DNA from: Clostridiaceae bacterium
GTDB taxonomy: Bacteria > Bacillota > Clostridia > Acetivibrionales > DTU013
DNA length: 43,958 nt
Assembly: GCA_012730015.1 (NCBI GenBank)
Contig: JAAYBT010000214.1
Location: 1 to 43,958 of the forward strand
Reading direction: 5' to 3'
A program made the translations under genes and the position numbers. Shown here in pieces: positions 35,427 to 43,958 of this stretch; the stretch's first letter is position 1, and every line of letters starts with the position of its first letter. The notes below the pieces were generated by a model. That model searched no databases, had not been told where the DNA came from, and worked only from the letters and a program-made list of their open reading frames with translations.

Positions 35427-36089
35427 GTGCTAAGGGATATGTATATTAAGATTGAGAATCACATGCTTTCGCTTATGAATGATGGTGCCCATGATTGTCA
35501 GCATATATATCGTGTTTTATATAATGCATTAGACATAGCAAGGGACTATGACATTGATAAAGATGTTCTTATTGCAGCTTCACTCTTACATGATATAGGG
35601 CGTGATGCTCAGTTTCGCGATCCGACGCTTGATCATGCGCTTGTTGGGGCGGATATGGCATATGAATTTCTACTGGATATTGGCTGGCCCGAGGTTAAGG
35701 CCCAACATGTGAAGGACTGCATTTCTACCCATAGATACAGGAATAGCAATCCCCCGGTTAGTATGGAAGCAAAAGTACTGTACGACTCTGATAAGCTTGA
35801 CGTAACAGGTGCATTAGGCATAGCGAGGACCTTGGCATATAAGGGGATTGTAGCAGAGCCCTTATACTGTGTTGATGAGGATGGTAGTGTGAATGATGAT
35901 GAAACATCCTTCTTCCGAGAGTATAATTGGAAGCTAAAGAATGTTTATGAAAAGTTCTTCACCGAGCGGGCTAGATTAATTGCCTTGGAACGTCGCAGTG
36001 CAAGCGTAAACTTTTATGAGAGTATGTATAGCGAAGTAGCTTCAACTCATAAAAACGGGCTGCCGTTATTAAGCAAGGAGTTAGAATGA
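35427..36089 (+). CDS. HD domain phosphohydrolase
   Basis: The 220-residue protein has the HD metal ligands: H26 in DCQHIYRV, H55-D56 in LLHDIG, and a later aspartate in DSDKLDVTGALGIAR. This is the YedJ/RdgB-neighbour type of small HD phosphohydrolase. The natural substrate (a nucleotide or other phosphate ester) is unknown. The GTG at 35427 follows AGAGGAGA by 7 bases. Confidence 0.83.
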   Translation: MLRDMYIKIENHMLSLMNDGAHDCQHIYRVLYNALDIARDYDIDKDVLIAASLLHDIGRDAQFRDPTLDHALVGADMAYEFLLDIGWPEVKAQHVKDCISTHRYRNSNPPVSMEAKVLYDSDKLDVTGALGIARTLAYKGIVAEPLYCVDEDGSVNDDETSFFREYNWKLKNVYEKFFTERARLIALERRSASVNFYESMYSEVASTHKNGLPLLSKELE

Positions 36090-36165
36090 AACTCGTTTTT
36101 AGTTCAATAGTCATCATTAGCCGCCATCCGTGCCAGCCTCTGAATTTTGGGGGGAGAAAATAGAA

Positions 36166-36768
36166 ATGATAAAATGTATAATATTTGATCTTGCAGATAC
36201 ATTAGTGAGAGGGCTCACAGGAATAGAAGAAAAATTGGTTCGTTATATACCTTTACCTAAAGAGCAAATTTTAACATATTTGCGAGGCGGTTGGTTTATT
36301 GAATTTCTGTTAGGTAATATATCTGAAGAGGATTACTTGCAAGAGTTAATTTGTAGAAATCAATGGAATGTAGATAAATCTATTTTGAAAAATATTATAA
36401 GGGAGAATTTTAATCATGATATTCCTGGAATGGCTGATATTGTGCAGCAATTATCAGGAAGATATCTATTAGTTCTGTTATCTAATCATGGTAAGGAATG
36501 GGCAGAATATATAGAAGCAGTACATGGCTTTTTAAAAATGTTCAAATACAGGTTTTATTCGTATGAAATGAAATGTGGTAAAGCTAATCCTGAAATTTAT
36601 TTGAGTCTACTTAAGAAAACAAACTTACCACCAAATAATTGCCTATTTATAGATGATAGGGAAAAGTTCCTTGAGATAGCTAAAAATGAAGGAATTCATA
36701 CTATAAAGTTTGAGAACTGTGAAAGGCTTAAGCTGTCGCTAAGAGAATTTGGGATAAAGATTAAATAA
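36166..36768 (+). CDS. HAD-like hydrolase with altered motif I
   Basis: The 200-residue protein has the HAD fold: nucleophile D8 in IIFDLADTL, the motif II region LLSNHG, and CLFIDDREKFLEIA as motif IV. The acid/base Asp expected two residues after the nucleophile is Ala10, as in the FDLGNV/FDLGGV-type HADs, so its chemistry may differ from ordinary phosphatases. The substrate is unknown. The ATG at 36166 follows a GGGGGGAGA site. It is notably AT-rich in its codons (AAA, ATA, TTA), as are the next two genes. Confidence 0.8.
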   Translation: MIKCIIFDLADTLVRGLTGIEEKLVRYIPLPKEQILTYLRGGWFIEFLLGNISEEDYLQELICRNQWNVDKSILKNIIRENFNHDIPGMADIVQQLSGRYLLVLLSNHGKEWAEYIEAVHGFLKMFKYRFYSYEMKCGKANPEIYLSLLKKTNLPPNNCLFIDDREKFLEIAKNEGIHTIKFENCERLKLSLREFGIKIK

Positions 36769-36823
36769 TCAGATACGTGACATGCTTTGAAGGGTATGGA
36801 ATTAATGTAGGGAGGATTGAGAT

Positions 36824-37429
36824 GTGAATATCTTCTTGATAAGGCATGGACAAAAAATGGAGGCAGACAAAAACCATGAAGCACTTGGATTGACTGAAGA
36901 AGGCTTTAAACAAGCAGACTTGGTCGGAAGGAGATTACAAAAGTACAGCATCGGAAAAATCTATTCTAGTAATATGAAAAGAGCAATCCAAACGGCAGAG
37001 GGAATAAATAAGTATTTAGGTGTAGAGATAATTACAAAACCTGAATTAAGAGAAATTCATATGGGGGACTGTGATTTATACGGATGGCGTTATTTAGAAG
37101 AAAATTATCCCCTTTTTATTGAAGAGTTTAGAAAACATAAATTTGATCTTCACTATCCACCAAATGGAGAATGTGGTGAGGATGTTTGGCAGAGGGCGAA
37201 GAATGTGATTTCCGAGATAATAAAAACTGATTTTAGAAATGTAGCAGTGGTTACACATGGAGGAGTGATTAGGTCATTGATTTGTGGGCTCCTAAAAATA
37301 GATCAAAATAAAAGGTTTTTTTTAGGATCTCCACCCGAGAATTGCAGCATAACTATGATAAAGTATAATAAAAGTGATAAAGAGTTTTACATACATAGCT
37401 TTAATGATTATGCGCATTTAGAAGTGTAG
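36824..37429 (+). CDS. Histidine phosphatase family protein
   Basis: The 201-residue protein has the RHG motif in FLIRHGQ near the start (catalytic His), the second arginine in SNMKRAIQTAEGI, a conserved glutamate in LREIHMGDC, and the second catalytic histidine in VVTHGGVIRSL. It may be a phosphoglycerate-mutase-like phosphatase. The substrate is unknown. The start is GTG at 36824, because GGAGG lies 8 bases upstream and the ATG at 36822 runs straight into TGA. Confidence 0.88.
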   Translation: MNIFLIRHGQKMEADKNHEALGLTEEGFKQADLVGRRLQKYSIGKIYSSNMKRAIQTAEGINKYLGVEIITKPELREIHMGDCDLYGWRYLEENYPLFIEEFRKHKFDLHYPPNGECGEDVWQRAKNVISEIIKTDFRNVAVVTHGGVIRSLICGLLKIDQNKRFFLGSPPENCSITMIKYNKSDKEFYIHSFNDYAHLEV

Positions 37430-37469
37430 TGGGGAGCCCCATGCATTTGTAGGGGAAGTATGGTGCAGT

Positions 37470-38108
37470 ATGTTTATGAGCAAAAAGATTTTGACGCTAG
37501 CAAAAATAGTCGTTCTACTCATGTTTATACAAGGCATCAGAATTATTCTGAAGCTAAGTGTGTTTTGCTTTATTGAACAAACATTGCATACAGAAACCAT
37601 TGTATCTGCTCTACTTATGACTGTGATGACATTTGCAGGTATAATAATTGCAAAAAAGAAGGGCTTTTCACTTTCCGTATTTCCTACTAATCATAAAGCG
37701 ACTTATGCAATAGCGACCGCTTTTGCATTAACACTACTTATTTCGACTCCTTTTATTACAGGAGACAGCTCGCTCTATACTATTTCCTTGATGGTATATT
37801 CATCAGTGATAACACCTGTATTTGAAGAACTGATATTTAGAGGTTATGTTTGGAATAAGCTCGAAGAAGAGTATAGGAGAGGTCTCACTGTCTATTTACT
37901 AACAACGCTGTTGTTTGCAGTTTGGCATCTAGGTTATGTCGACTCAATCGCATCCAGAGTAGCTTCAGACAGATTGCCGTTTATAATGTTGATGAAAGCT
38001 GTTACAGGGCTTTGCTTTGGGGTTGTGTTGGGCATAGCCAGATACAAGACTAAAAATTGCTATTCAACTATTCTACTGCATGGTGTGATGAATATGTTTG
38101 GCAGATAG
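37470..38108 (+). CDS. CPBP family intramembrane metalloprotease
   Basis: The 212-residue membrane protein has about six helices and the three CPBP (Abi) motifs: EELIFRG with E119, E120 and R124, FAVWHLGY with H153, and LHGVMNMFG near the end. Family members cleave membrane-embedded substrates, such as prenylated peptides, or give immunity to bacteriocins. No bacteriocin or maturation gene is adjacent. An ATG 6 bases downstream (37476) is an alternative start. The ribosome binding site (AGGGGAAG) is weak. Confidence 0.87.
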   Translation: MFMSKKILTLAKIVVLLMFIQGIRIILKLSVFCFIEQTLHTETIVSALLMTVMTFAGIIIAKKKGFSLSVFPTNHKATYAIATAFALTLLISTPFITGDSSLYTISLMVYSSVITPVFEELIFRGYVWNKLEEEYRRGLTVYLLTTLLFAVWHLGYVDSIASRVASDRLPFIMLMKAVTGLCFGVVLGIARYKTKNCYSTILLHGVMNMFGR

Positions 38109-38154
38109 AATGAGGGACGGTGGATAACAGGGACCTTTTTTCGTGAATTTTAAT

Positions 38155-38182
38155 TTGCCTTTGTGGAGATGGTTGATATACT
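38155..38182 (+). promoter_or_regulatory. Possible promoter of the zinc-ribbon gene
   Basis: TTGCCT (38155-38160) and TATACT (38177-38182) are separated by 16 bases, about 55 bases before the gene. Confidence 0.4.
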
Positions 38183-38236
38183 AAATATAGAAATGTCAAG
38201 GTGTATGAATATTAATGTATGAGGAAAGGTGGATTT

Positions 38237-38680
38237 ATGGCAAAGATATCAGGGGAAAGGAAAGCAGCATACTATATTGGAATTGGGATGGCAATAGTGG
38301 GATTTATACTTTTTATTTCTGTATTCTTCTCCGTTGCAAGCTTTATGAATGAACCGTTTATGGGTAGAGAACCTTCATTTGTTAACGCAATATTGGGTAT
38401 GGTTTTGATGATAGCAGGATTTGTTGTTATGAATATCGGCGCTAAGGGAGCGGCCGGTTCCGGACTGCTGCTTGATCCGGAAAAGGCAAGGGAGGATCTG
38501 AAACCATTTAGTGAGGCTAAGGGCGGAATGATTAACGATGTTATCAGCAATATAGATGTTGTGGATAAGATAAGCAAGCCTCAGGAGGACAAAGAAGTAA
38601 TAAAAGTAAGGTGCAGAGGCTGTGATACCCTTAACGATGAGGATGCAAGATTCTGTAAGGGCTGTGGCGAAGAAATATAG
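38237..38680 (+). CDS. Membrane protein with C-terminal zinc ribbon
   Basis: The 147-residue protein has two hydrophobic helices (about 12-36 and 51-75) followed by a cytoplasmic tail and a zinc ribbon CRGCDTLNDEDARFCKGCG at the end. Such small proteins with a zinc ribbon are common in Clostridia and the role is unknown. The ATG at 38237 is 5 bases from AAAGGTGG. An earlier in-frame ATG at 38219 is possible but leaves the site inside the gene. Confidence 0.75.
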   Translation: MAKISGERKAAYYIGIGMAIVGFILFISVFFSVASFMNEPFMGREPSFVNAILGMVLMIAGFVVMNIGAKGAAGSGLLLDPEKAREDLKPFSEAKGGMINDVISNIDVVDKISKPQEDKEVIKVRCRGCDTLNDEDARFCKGCGEEI

Positions 38681-38722
38681 TTGGCTATATTTTGATTTAT
38701 TTGCAGCTAAAAGGAGGCAACA

Positions 38723-39391
38723 ATGGTTAAGGCGGTTATTTTTGATATGGATGGTGTAATTGTAGATAGCGAGCCTATTCACTTTGAATCGGACAGGATG
38801 ACGATGAAGCATTATGGGAAGTATATTACGGATGAAGAACTGAGCCGCTATGTAGGAGTATCCAATCCGGATATGTGGGCAGAGCTCCGTGAGAAATACC
38901 AGCTGGAAGCAACAGTAGAGGAGTTGCTGGAGACACAATTCTCCTATAAAAAGCTGCTGATCGGCGACAGGAAGCTTGAGCCGATAGATGGTATCAGGGA
39001 ACTTTTGGAACAACTTAAGGGTGGCGAAGTGAGGATAGGGCTGGCATCCTCCTCCTCGAGAGAGTTTATCGAATTTATGCTTAGCAATCTTGGCCTAGCC
39101 GGGTATTTCGAGGTGGTTATCAGCGGGGAAGAGGTACAAAGGGGCAAACCATTTCCCGATATATTTCTTAAGGCGGCACAGGGACTGGGTGTCGAGCCTT
39201 CTGATTGCATGGTAATAGAGGACTCAGGGCATGGGGTCAAGGCTGCAAAGCGAGCCGGAATGCGATGTGTGGGATTTGTTAGTCCCAATTCCGGTAAGCA
39301 GGATTTATCATCGGCAGATGAGGTAGTTTGTTCAATAAGGCAGATAAATCACTGGGGAATATCTAAATGTGATAGAATAGAAGCAGAATAA
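38723..39391 (+). CDS. HAD family hydrolase, beta-phosphoglucomutase-like
   Basis: The 222-residue protein has the class IA HAD layout: motif I FDMDGVIVDSEP with both aspartates, a helical cap (about 15-85), motif II SSSSREF, motif III lysine in RGKPFPDIFL, and motif IV IEDSGHGVKAA. The sequence fits beta-phosphoglucomutase or a related sugar-phosphate phosphatase. The substrate is not certain. AAAGGAGG precedes the ATG. The NYN gene starts 18 bases later, so they probably share a transcript. Confidence 0.88.
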   Translation: MVKAVIFDMDGVIVDSEPIHFESDRMTMKHYGKYITDEELSRYVGVSNPDMWAELREKYQLEATVEELLETQFSYKKLLIGDRKLEPIDGIRELLEQLKGGEVRIGLASSSSREFIEFMLSNLGLAGYFEVVISGEEVQRGKPFPDIFLKAAQGLGVEPSDCMVIEDSGHGVKAAKRAGMRCVGFVSPNSGKQDLSSADEVVCSIRQINHWGISKCDRIEAE

Positions 39392-39409
39392 AGATAAAGG
39401 GGAGTTTTT

Positions 39410-40177
39410 ATGCCTAATTTGGATGACCTTAGACTTGCGGTCCTAATAGATGCTGAGAACGTGCCATATAAGAACATCAAGGGGATATTAGAGGAGGTCG
39501 CAAAATACGGGACACCCACAATCAAGAGAATCTACGCAGATTGGACAAGCTCTGCACTGTCTGGCTGGAAGAATGCGATGCTGGAAAATGCGATTACGCC
39601 CATCCAGCAGTATAGCTATACTTATGGTAAGAATTCATCAGACTCTGCCTTGATTATTGATGCAATGGATATTCTGTATACCGAAAAGGTTGATGGTTTC
39701 TGCATCATATCAAGTGACAGTGACTTTACAAGGTTGGCTACAAGGCTGCGTGAGTCGGGGATGAAGGTAATCGGCATTGGTGAGAGGAAGACGCCCAGTG
39801 CCTTTATCGTAGCATGTGATAGGTTTATATATATTGAGATCATAAACACGCACATTAAGGGCAAGGAGAATGGTAACGGCTCAGGAAAGGATGCTTCAAG
39901 TGCCCAGGATACAAAAACCGGCGCAGTTGAGATTAATGAAGAGCTAATCAGCTTGATTGCTACATCTATCAATGATGTCGCAGATGATAGTGGGTGGGCC
40001 TTCCTTGGAGAGGTGGGGAACTTGATTTCCAAAAAACAGCCTGATTTTGACTCGAGAAACTATGGGTTTTCAAAGCTAACCCTTCTTATAAACAGTCTTG
40101 ACCGCTTTGAGGTTCAACAAAGAAAGACCAGCAATCGCAATATAAAGCATATTTTTGTAAGGAATAAGCACGCTTAA
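39410..40177 (+). CDS. NYN domain ribonuclease (LabA-like) with C-terminal LOTUS/OST-HTH-like domain
   Basis: The 255-residue protein has an N-terminal PIN-like NYN domain (about 5-150) with the acidic ligands in LAVLIDAENV, YGKNSSDSALIIDAMD and CIISSDSDFTRLA. These form a metal-dependent RNase site. After a Gly/Asn/Ser linker (about 150-175), residues 180-252 look like an OST-HTH/LOTUS domain (LISLIATSINDVADDSGWAFLGEVGNLISKKQPDFD). LOTUS domains bind RNA (G-quadruplexes in some cases). The combination is known from bacteria but the targets are not. Confidence 0.85.
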   Translation: MPNLDDLRLAVLIDAENVPYKNIKGILEEVAKYGTPTIKRIYADWTSSALSGWKNAMLENAITPIQQYSYTYGKNSSDSALIIDAMDILYTEKVDGFCIISSDSDFTRLATRLRESGMKVIGIGERKTPSAFIVACDRFIYIEIINTHIKGKENGNGSGKDASSAQDTKTGAVEINEELISLIATSINDVADDSGWAFLGEVGNLISKKQPDFDSRNYGFSKLTLLINSLDRFEVQQRKTSNRNIKHIFVRNKHA

Positions 40178-40239
40178 TAATATGAGCAGGCTTAGTTAAG
40201 AAATGGCAGTCCGGGTAGCATTTTCACGGTGGTGTATAT

Positions 40240-43200
40240 ATGGGACTTAGAATAGTGTATGGACGCGCAGGAAGCGGTAAATCGACCTTTTGCCTGCAGG
40301 AAATGAAGCTAAGGCTGGCATCTGGTGACAGACGACCTTTAGTGTTGATTGTCCCAGAGCAGTTTTCGCTTCAGGCTGAAAAGAGTCTTGCCAAAGTGTC
40401 CGGTTCATCGGGAGTATCGGTTGCTGAGGTTCTTAGCTTCAGAAGACTTGCATATAGAGTTTTCAGCGAGGTGGGGGGTATTGCCCGCCGCCATCTTAAT
40501 GCGGCAGGAAAGAGTATGCTGCTTTTTCGGATTATGGACAGTCTGGGGACCAAATTGAAGGTTTTTTCTAAAACAGCCCTCAAAAAGGGGTTAACACAAA
40601 CCTTATCCGATGCAATCACTGAGTTTAAGCGTTATGATATTTCCCCGGAGCAATTGATTGAGGCGACAGATAAATTACAGGAGGGTCTTGCTCTAAAGGA
40701 CAAGCTCGCTGATTTGTCATTGATTTATGCACGTTTCGAAGAATTGCTCCATCAAAATTATATGGATGCAGACGATGATTTAGTAGAGCTGTGCAACAAG
40801 CTGGATCAATCGAGGCAATTTGATGGTGCCGAAATATGGATAGATGAATTTTCCGGCTTCACGCCTCAGGAGTATAAGGTGATAGGCAAGCTCTTGAAAA
40901 AAGTGTCACGGGTAACGATTTCCCTTTGCACGGACTGTCTCTCATACGAACCTGGTGATGGTAGCCCGATGGTTTTTGAACCAGTGAGGAAAACAGCCAT
41001 TAAACTTTTGCGACTGGCCGCCGAGGAAGGGGTGGATGTAGAGAGCACCGTAAAGCTAGGCGGCGCATCCCTTGTCTCTCCTCGATTTTCAGACTCTGAA
41101 GAGCTTTGCCATCTGGAGAGGAACTTCTATAAATATCCCTATCAAAAGCTTGTGAGAAAATCAGGAGATGTCTGCATTTGGACATCGGCAAATCTGCATG
41201 GGGAAGTGGAGGATGCTGCCCGGGATATTATCAGGCTTTGCAGGGAGCAGGGCTTTCGCTACAGGGATATCGCCGTGACTATGAGAAATCCGGACAGCTA
41301 CAGCGGCATTGTAAAGAATATTTTTACTCGGTTTGGTATTCCCTTCTTTTTAGACGGAAAACGAGATATAGATGGTCACCCGCTGATTACATTCATATTG
41401 TCCGCACTTGATATCTTCTCGAACAATTGGTCCTATGAGTCTGTCTTCAGATACGCAAAAACAGGGTTCACAGGCATAGACACAAAAGAGCTGGACTTGC
41501 TGGAGAATTATGTGCTGGCAAATGGAATCAGGGGAAATGTTTGGCGTCGGCAGGATGATTGGGATTACCCGGTCGAGTATTCGGGTGAGTATTCAGGTGA
41601 GTATTCAGGCACAGCTGGGGAAGCTTCACAGCAGGAGATTGAGCTTCTCGCCAGGATTAATATATCCAGAAGGGCCCTGGCTGAGCCTCTTGAAGCCTTT
41701 AGAAATAAAACCAGAGGCGGCGTGAAGGCAATTGAATTTTGCACAGCTTTATTCGATTTGCTTTGTGAGGCCGGCGTTGATAAAAGAATTGAAGGCATGT
41801 CTCAGATGTTTATTTCTCAGGGCAAGCTGGATAAGGCAGATGAGTACCGTCAGGTATGGAATATCGTGATGGATGTCTTTTCACAAATCGTTGAGGTGCT
41901 TGGAGAAGAGACAATCGGAACGGAGCGCTTCTGTGAAATATTGTCAGCCGGATTCGCGGGACACAAGATGAAGATGATTCCACCGGCTCTTGACCAGGTG
42001 CTTGTAGGAAGTATTGAAAGGGCAAGGAGCCACGACGTTAAGGCAATGTATATTCTCGGCGTGAATGAGGGCGTTCTGCCTGGAACCGGAGGTAGCGAGG
42101 GCGTTTTGTCGCAGATGGATCGCGACAGCCTTGAGACGGTTGGGTTGGAGCTTGCGGGTAACTCTGCAAGCCGCTGTCTTGAGGAGAGATTCATGGTATA
42201 TATGGCCCTGGCGACACCGACGAGATATTTATGGCTCAGTTATCCTGCAGCTGATAGAGATGGCAGGGCTCTGAGGCCTTCGCGTATTCTTTCGGAAATA
42301 CGGAGGATTCTGCCTTGCGTCATGCAGAAGAGCTCAGTTGCAGGAACACTAGCAAATGAGATCCCTGAACCGGCTGCGCCGGAGCCCACCTTTGATGAGT
42401 TAGTCGCTCAGCTGCGTCGGCGTTATGATGGTGAGGCTGTGCATGACGAATGGAGGACTATTTTCAAATGGTTCGCCGGTCAGGAGGAGTGGAAGGATAA
42501 GTGCGACAGCATTATTGAAGGCTTAAGCTATACAAATCAGTCGCAAAGTCTCACGGGGGACAGAACTTCCAGACTTTATGGCAAGCCTGTATTTACGAGC
42601 ATTTCCCGGATGGAGACTTACTCATCCTGTCCCTTTTCATTCTATGTAAAGTATGGACTTAAGGCAAAGGAAAGAAGGATATTCGGCTTTGAATCTGTGG
42701 ATGCGGGAACCTTTATGCACAATATTATTGACGAATTTTCCCATGAGCTGGTTAAAAAAGATATTGGTTGGAAGGATCTGGATAGAGAATTGTGTGCTAA
42801 CCAGGTATCAAGGCTGGTTGATAAGCAGTTGACTGCGCAGGGAGGCAGAATTCTTAGCAGTAGCAAGCGCTACCTATATCTTTCGGGCAGGCTGAAGAAG
42901 ACAGTAGTGAAAGCGCTAATGCTTATTAGCAGGCACATTGGGATGGGCGATTTCAAGCCCTCCGGCTACGAGGTTGAGTTCGGGGAAAATGGCAGATACC
43001 CGCCTATAGAAATAGAGCTGCCCTCAGGCGAATGCATAAAAATGACGGGCAGGATAGATAGAATCGACTCTCTGAAAAGTGAGGATGGGACCTATCTGAG
43101 AATCATTGATTACAAGTCAGGCAACAGAGCATTGAAGCTGGGGGATGTTTATTATGGGCTGCAGCTGCAGCTTGTGACATATCTGGATGCCGTGCTGGGA

Positions 43201-43958
43201 ATTGAGAACAGGGAAGCGGACGAAGACGGGGCGATGGATGGAGGCAGCGAAACATATGCTTGCGAGAAAGGCTTTGGAAGCGAGAATGGAGGCAGAGTAG
43301 CAGGTGTGGGCGGCGAGGACGCAGCGTATGCAACAGGCAATGATGGTGCGATGCACGAAAGCTGTTTGGAGGATAAAGGTGTTGAAGGAGTTGGCATTAG
43401 AGGTGAGGACTCAGCTAGTGTGGGAAAGGCGGATGGAAGCAGCAAGGTGCTGCCGGCAGGAGTGCTTTATTTCAGGCTGAATGATCCGCTGATTCGCACT
43501 AGTCGGGGAACCACTAAGGAGGACATCGAGAAGGCCATCATGAAGGAATTGAGGATGAGAGGCCTTGTGCTGGCGGATGTGAAGCTGATAAAGGCCATGG
43601 ATAAGGAGTTGGAGGGCGATTCTCTGATTATACCGGCAAGAATAAATAAGGATGGGTCCCTTGGCAGGTCATCGGCTGCCACCAAGGAGCAGTTTAATAC
43701 TCTTCGCAGACATGTGAGGAAAATTCTCGCCGAGATCGGAAGCGGCATAATAGATGGGAGTGTTACCATCAGCCCATATAAAAGTAAGACTATGACTGCC
43801 TGCAAGTACTGTAGCTTTAGCCCTGTTTGTAAGTTCGATACATCTATCGCAGGAAATAGATACCGCATTTTGAACGATTATAAGGATGAGGAGCTATGGA
43901 GCCTTATGGGTGGACCGGCTCGCGAAGGAGATAAGCCCGGAGATAGTAGAGGAGGCAA
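40240..43958 (+). CDS. addB: ATP-dependent helicase/nuclease subunit B, AddB (3' end beyond window)
   Basis: At least 1,239 residues are read with no stop before the window ends. The helicase-like part starts with the Walker A motif GRAGSGKS (8-15). The nuclease domain has IDYKSG (D957, K959). The 4Fe-4S cluster cysteines are C797, C1188, C1191 and C1197. AddAB processes double-strand ends for recombination in Firmicutes. Two additions are unusual: a triple EYSG repeat (446-457, 12-bp tandem DNA repeat) and a roughly 75-residue Gly/Asp/Glu-rich insert (about 990-1067) between the nuclease motif and LYFRLNDPLI. The final bases (AGGAGGCAA) look like a ribosome binding site for addA. Confidence 0.93.
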   Translation, partial: MGLRIVYGRAGSGKSTFCLQEMKLRLASGDRRPLVLIVPEQFSLQAEKSLAKVSGSSGVSVAEVLSFRRLAYRVFSEVGGIARRHLNAAGKSMLLFRIMDSLGTKLKVFSKTALKKGLTQTLSDAITEFKRYDISPEQLIEATDKLQEGLALKDKLADLSLIYARFEELLHQNYMDADDDLVELCNKLDQSRQFDGAEIWIDEFSGFTPQEYKVIGKLLKKVSRVTISLCTDCLSYEPGDGSPMVFEPVRKTAIKLLRLAAEEGVDVESTVKLGGASLVSPRFSDSEELCHLERNFYKYPYQKLVRKSGDVCIWTSANLHGEVEDAARDIIRLCREQGFRYRDIAVTMRNPDSYSGIVKNIFTRFGIPFFLDGKRDIDGHPLITFILSALDIFSNNWSYESVFRYAKTGFTGIDTKELDLLENYVLANGIRGNVWRRQDDWDYPVEYSGEYSGEYSGTAGEASQQEIELLARINISRRALAEPLEAFRNKTRGGVKAIEFCTALFDLLCEAGVDKRIEGMSQMFISQGKLDKADEYRQVWNIVMDVFSQIVEVLGEETIGTERFCEILSAGFAGHKMKMIPPALDQVLVGSIERARSHDVKAMYILGVNEGVLPGTGGSEGVLSQMDRDSLETVGLELAGNSASRCLEERFMVYMALATPTRYLWLSYPAADRDGRALRPSRILSEIRRILPCVMQKSSVAGTLANEIPEPAAPEPTFDELVAQLRRRYDGEAVHDEWRTIFKWFAGQEEWKDKCDSIIEGLSYTNQSQSLTGDRTSRLYGKPVFTSISRMETYSSCPFSFYVKYGLKAKERRIFGFESVDAGTFMHNIIDEFSHELVKKDIGWKDLDRELCANQVSRLVDKQLTAQGGRILSSSKRYLYLSGRLKKTVVKALMLISRHIGMGDFKPSGYEVEFGENGRYPPIEIELPSGECIKMTGRIDRIDSLKSEDGTYLRIIDYKSGNRALKLGDVYYGLQLQLVTYLDAVLGIENREADEDGAMDGGSETYACEKGFGSENGGRVAGVGGEDAAYATGNDGAMHESCLEDKGVEGVGIRGEDSASVGKADGSSKVLPAGVLYFRLNDPLIRTSRGTTKEDIEKAIMKELRMRGLVLADVKLIKAMDKELEGDSLIIPARINKDGSLGRSSAATKEQFNTLRRHVRKILAEIGSGIIDGSVTISPYKSKTMTACKYCSFSPVCKFDTSIAGNRYRILNDYKDEELWSLMGGPAREGDKPGDSRGG

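Noticed and set aside
37470-38108. Bacteriocin immunity system around the CPBP protease
   Set aside because: No small leader peptide, modification enzyme or ABC exporter gene is found on either side.

Overview
The window reads as a chromosomal segment of a Gram-positive anaerobe of the class Clostridia (Bacillota). The signs are strong AGGAGG-type ribosome binding sites, the clostridial order IreB-RuvX-DUF1292, the cluster radical SAM TIGR03960 / DUF2344 / RNase G / L21 / Prp / L27 / ObgE / YhbY, a glgC-glgD pair, an L27 with a Prp-cleaved leader, and AddB in place of RecBCD. Two chemoreceptors and a PilZ c-di-GMP effector suggest a motile cell. Family or genus cannot be fixed from the sequence alone. 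I see no rRNA, no CRISPR array, no intact transposase and no prophage.

Layout. 1-190: structured repeat sequence. 192-4835: a Crh-like HPr divergent from mtaB, then ireB, a ferredoxin-fused aldo/keto reductase, ruvX, DUF1292, and a convergent YcgR/PilZ gene. 5118-8311: a DUF3048 (YerB-type) lipoprotein and a GH42 beta-galactosidase, ending in a branched terminator-like structure. 8478-11951: a cupin divergent from a two-gene redox operon (CrtI-like FAD oxidoreductase plus a ferredoxin-reductase/[2Fe-2S] fusion) whose arginine codon use differs from the neighbours. 12078-15236: two chemoreceptors on the minus strand. 15237-15860: a mosaic of repeats, a broken tRNA-derived inverted repeat and tRNA-Pro(CGG). 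16033-18359: an MFS transporter and a PdxA-family dehydrogenase. 18360-18598: a leader with a possible pseudoknot. 18599-25766: the translation, ribosome and RNA-processing cluster. 25955-28034: GNAT, YcxB-like and DUF4364 genes. 28330-30725: glycogen synthesis genes glgC and glgD, followed by a tandem palindromic repeat. 30875-34071: a DMT transporter, an unknown anchored protein, and a calcium-loop protein on the minus strand. 34449-38108: small enzymes (two GNATs, HD, HAD, histidine phosphatase, CPBP protease), the last three in markedly AT-rich sequence. 38237-43958: a zinc-ribbon membrane protein, a beta-phosphoglucomutase-like HAD, a NYN RNase with a possible LOTUS-like tail, and addB, which runs off the right edge.

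Most of the window is housekeeping. The parts that deserve a second look are the redox pair at 9224-11951, the possible pseudoknot leader at 18446-18499, the dispersed palindromic and branched intergenic elements (1-108, 156-187 with 15340-15371, 8341-8418, 15594-15736, 30733-30823), and the low-complexity insertions inside RNase G and AddB. None of these is proven to be a new system from sequence alone.
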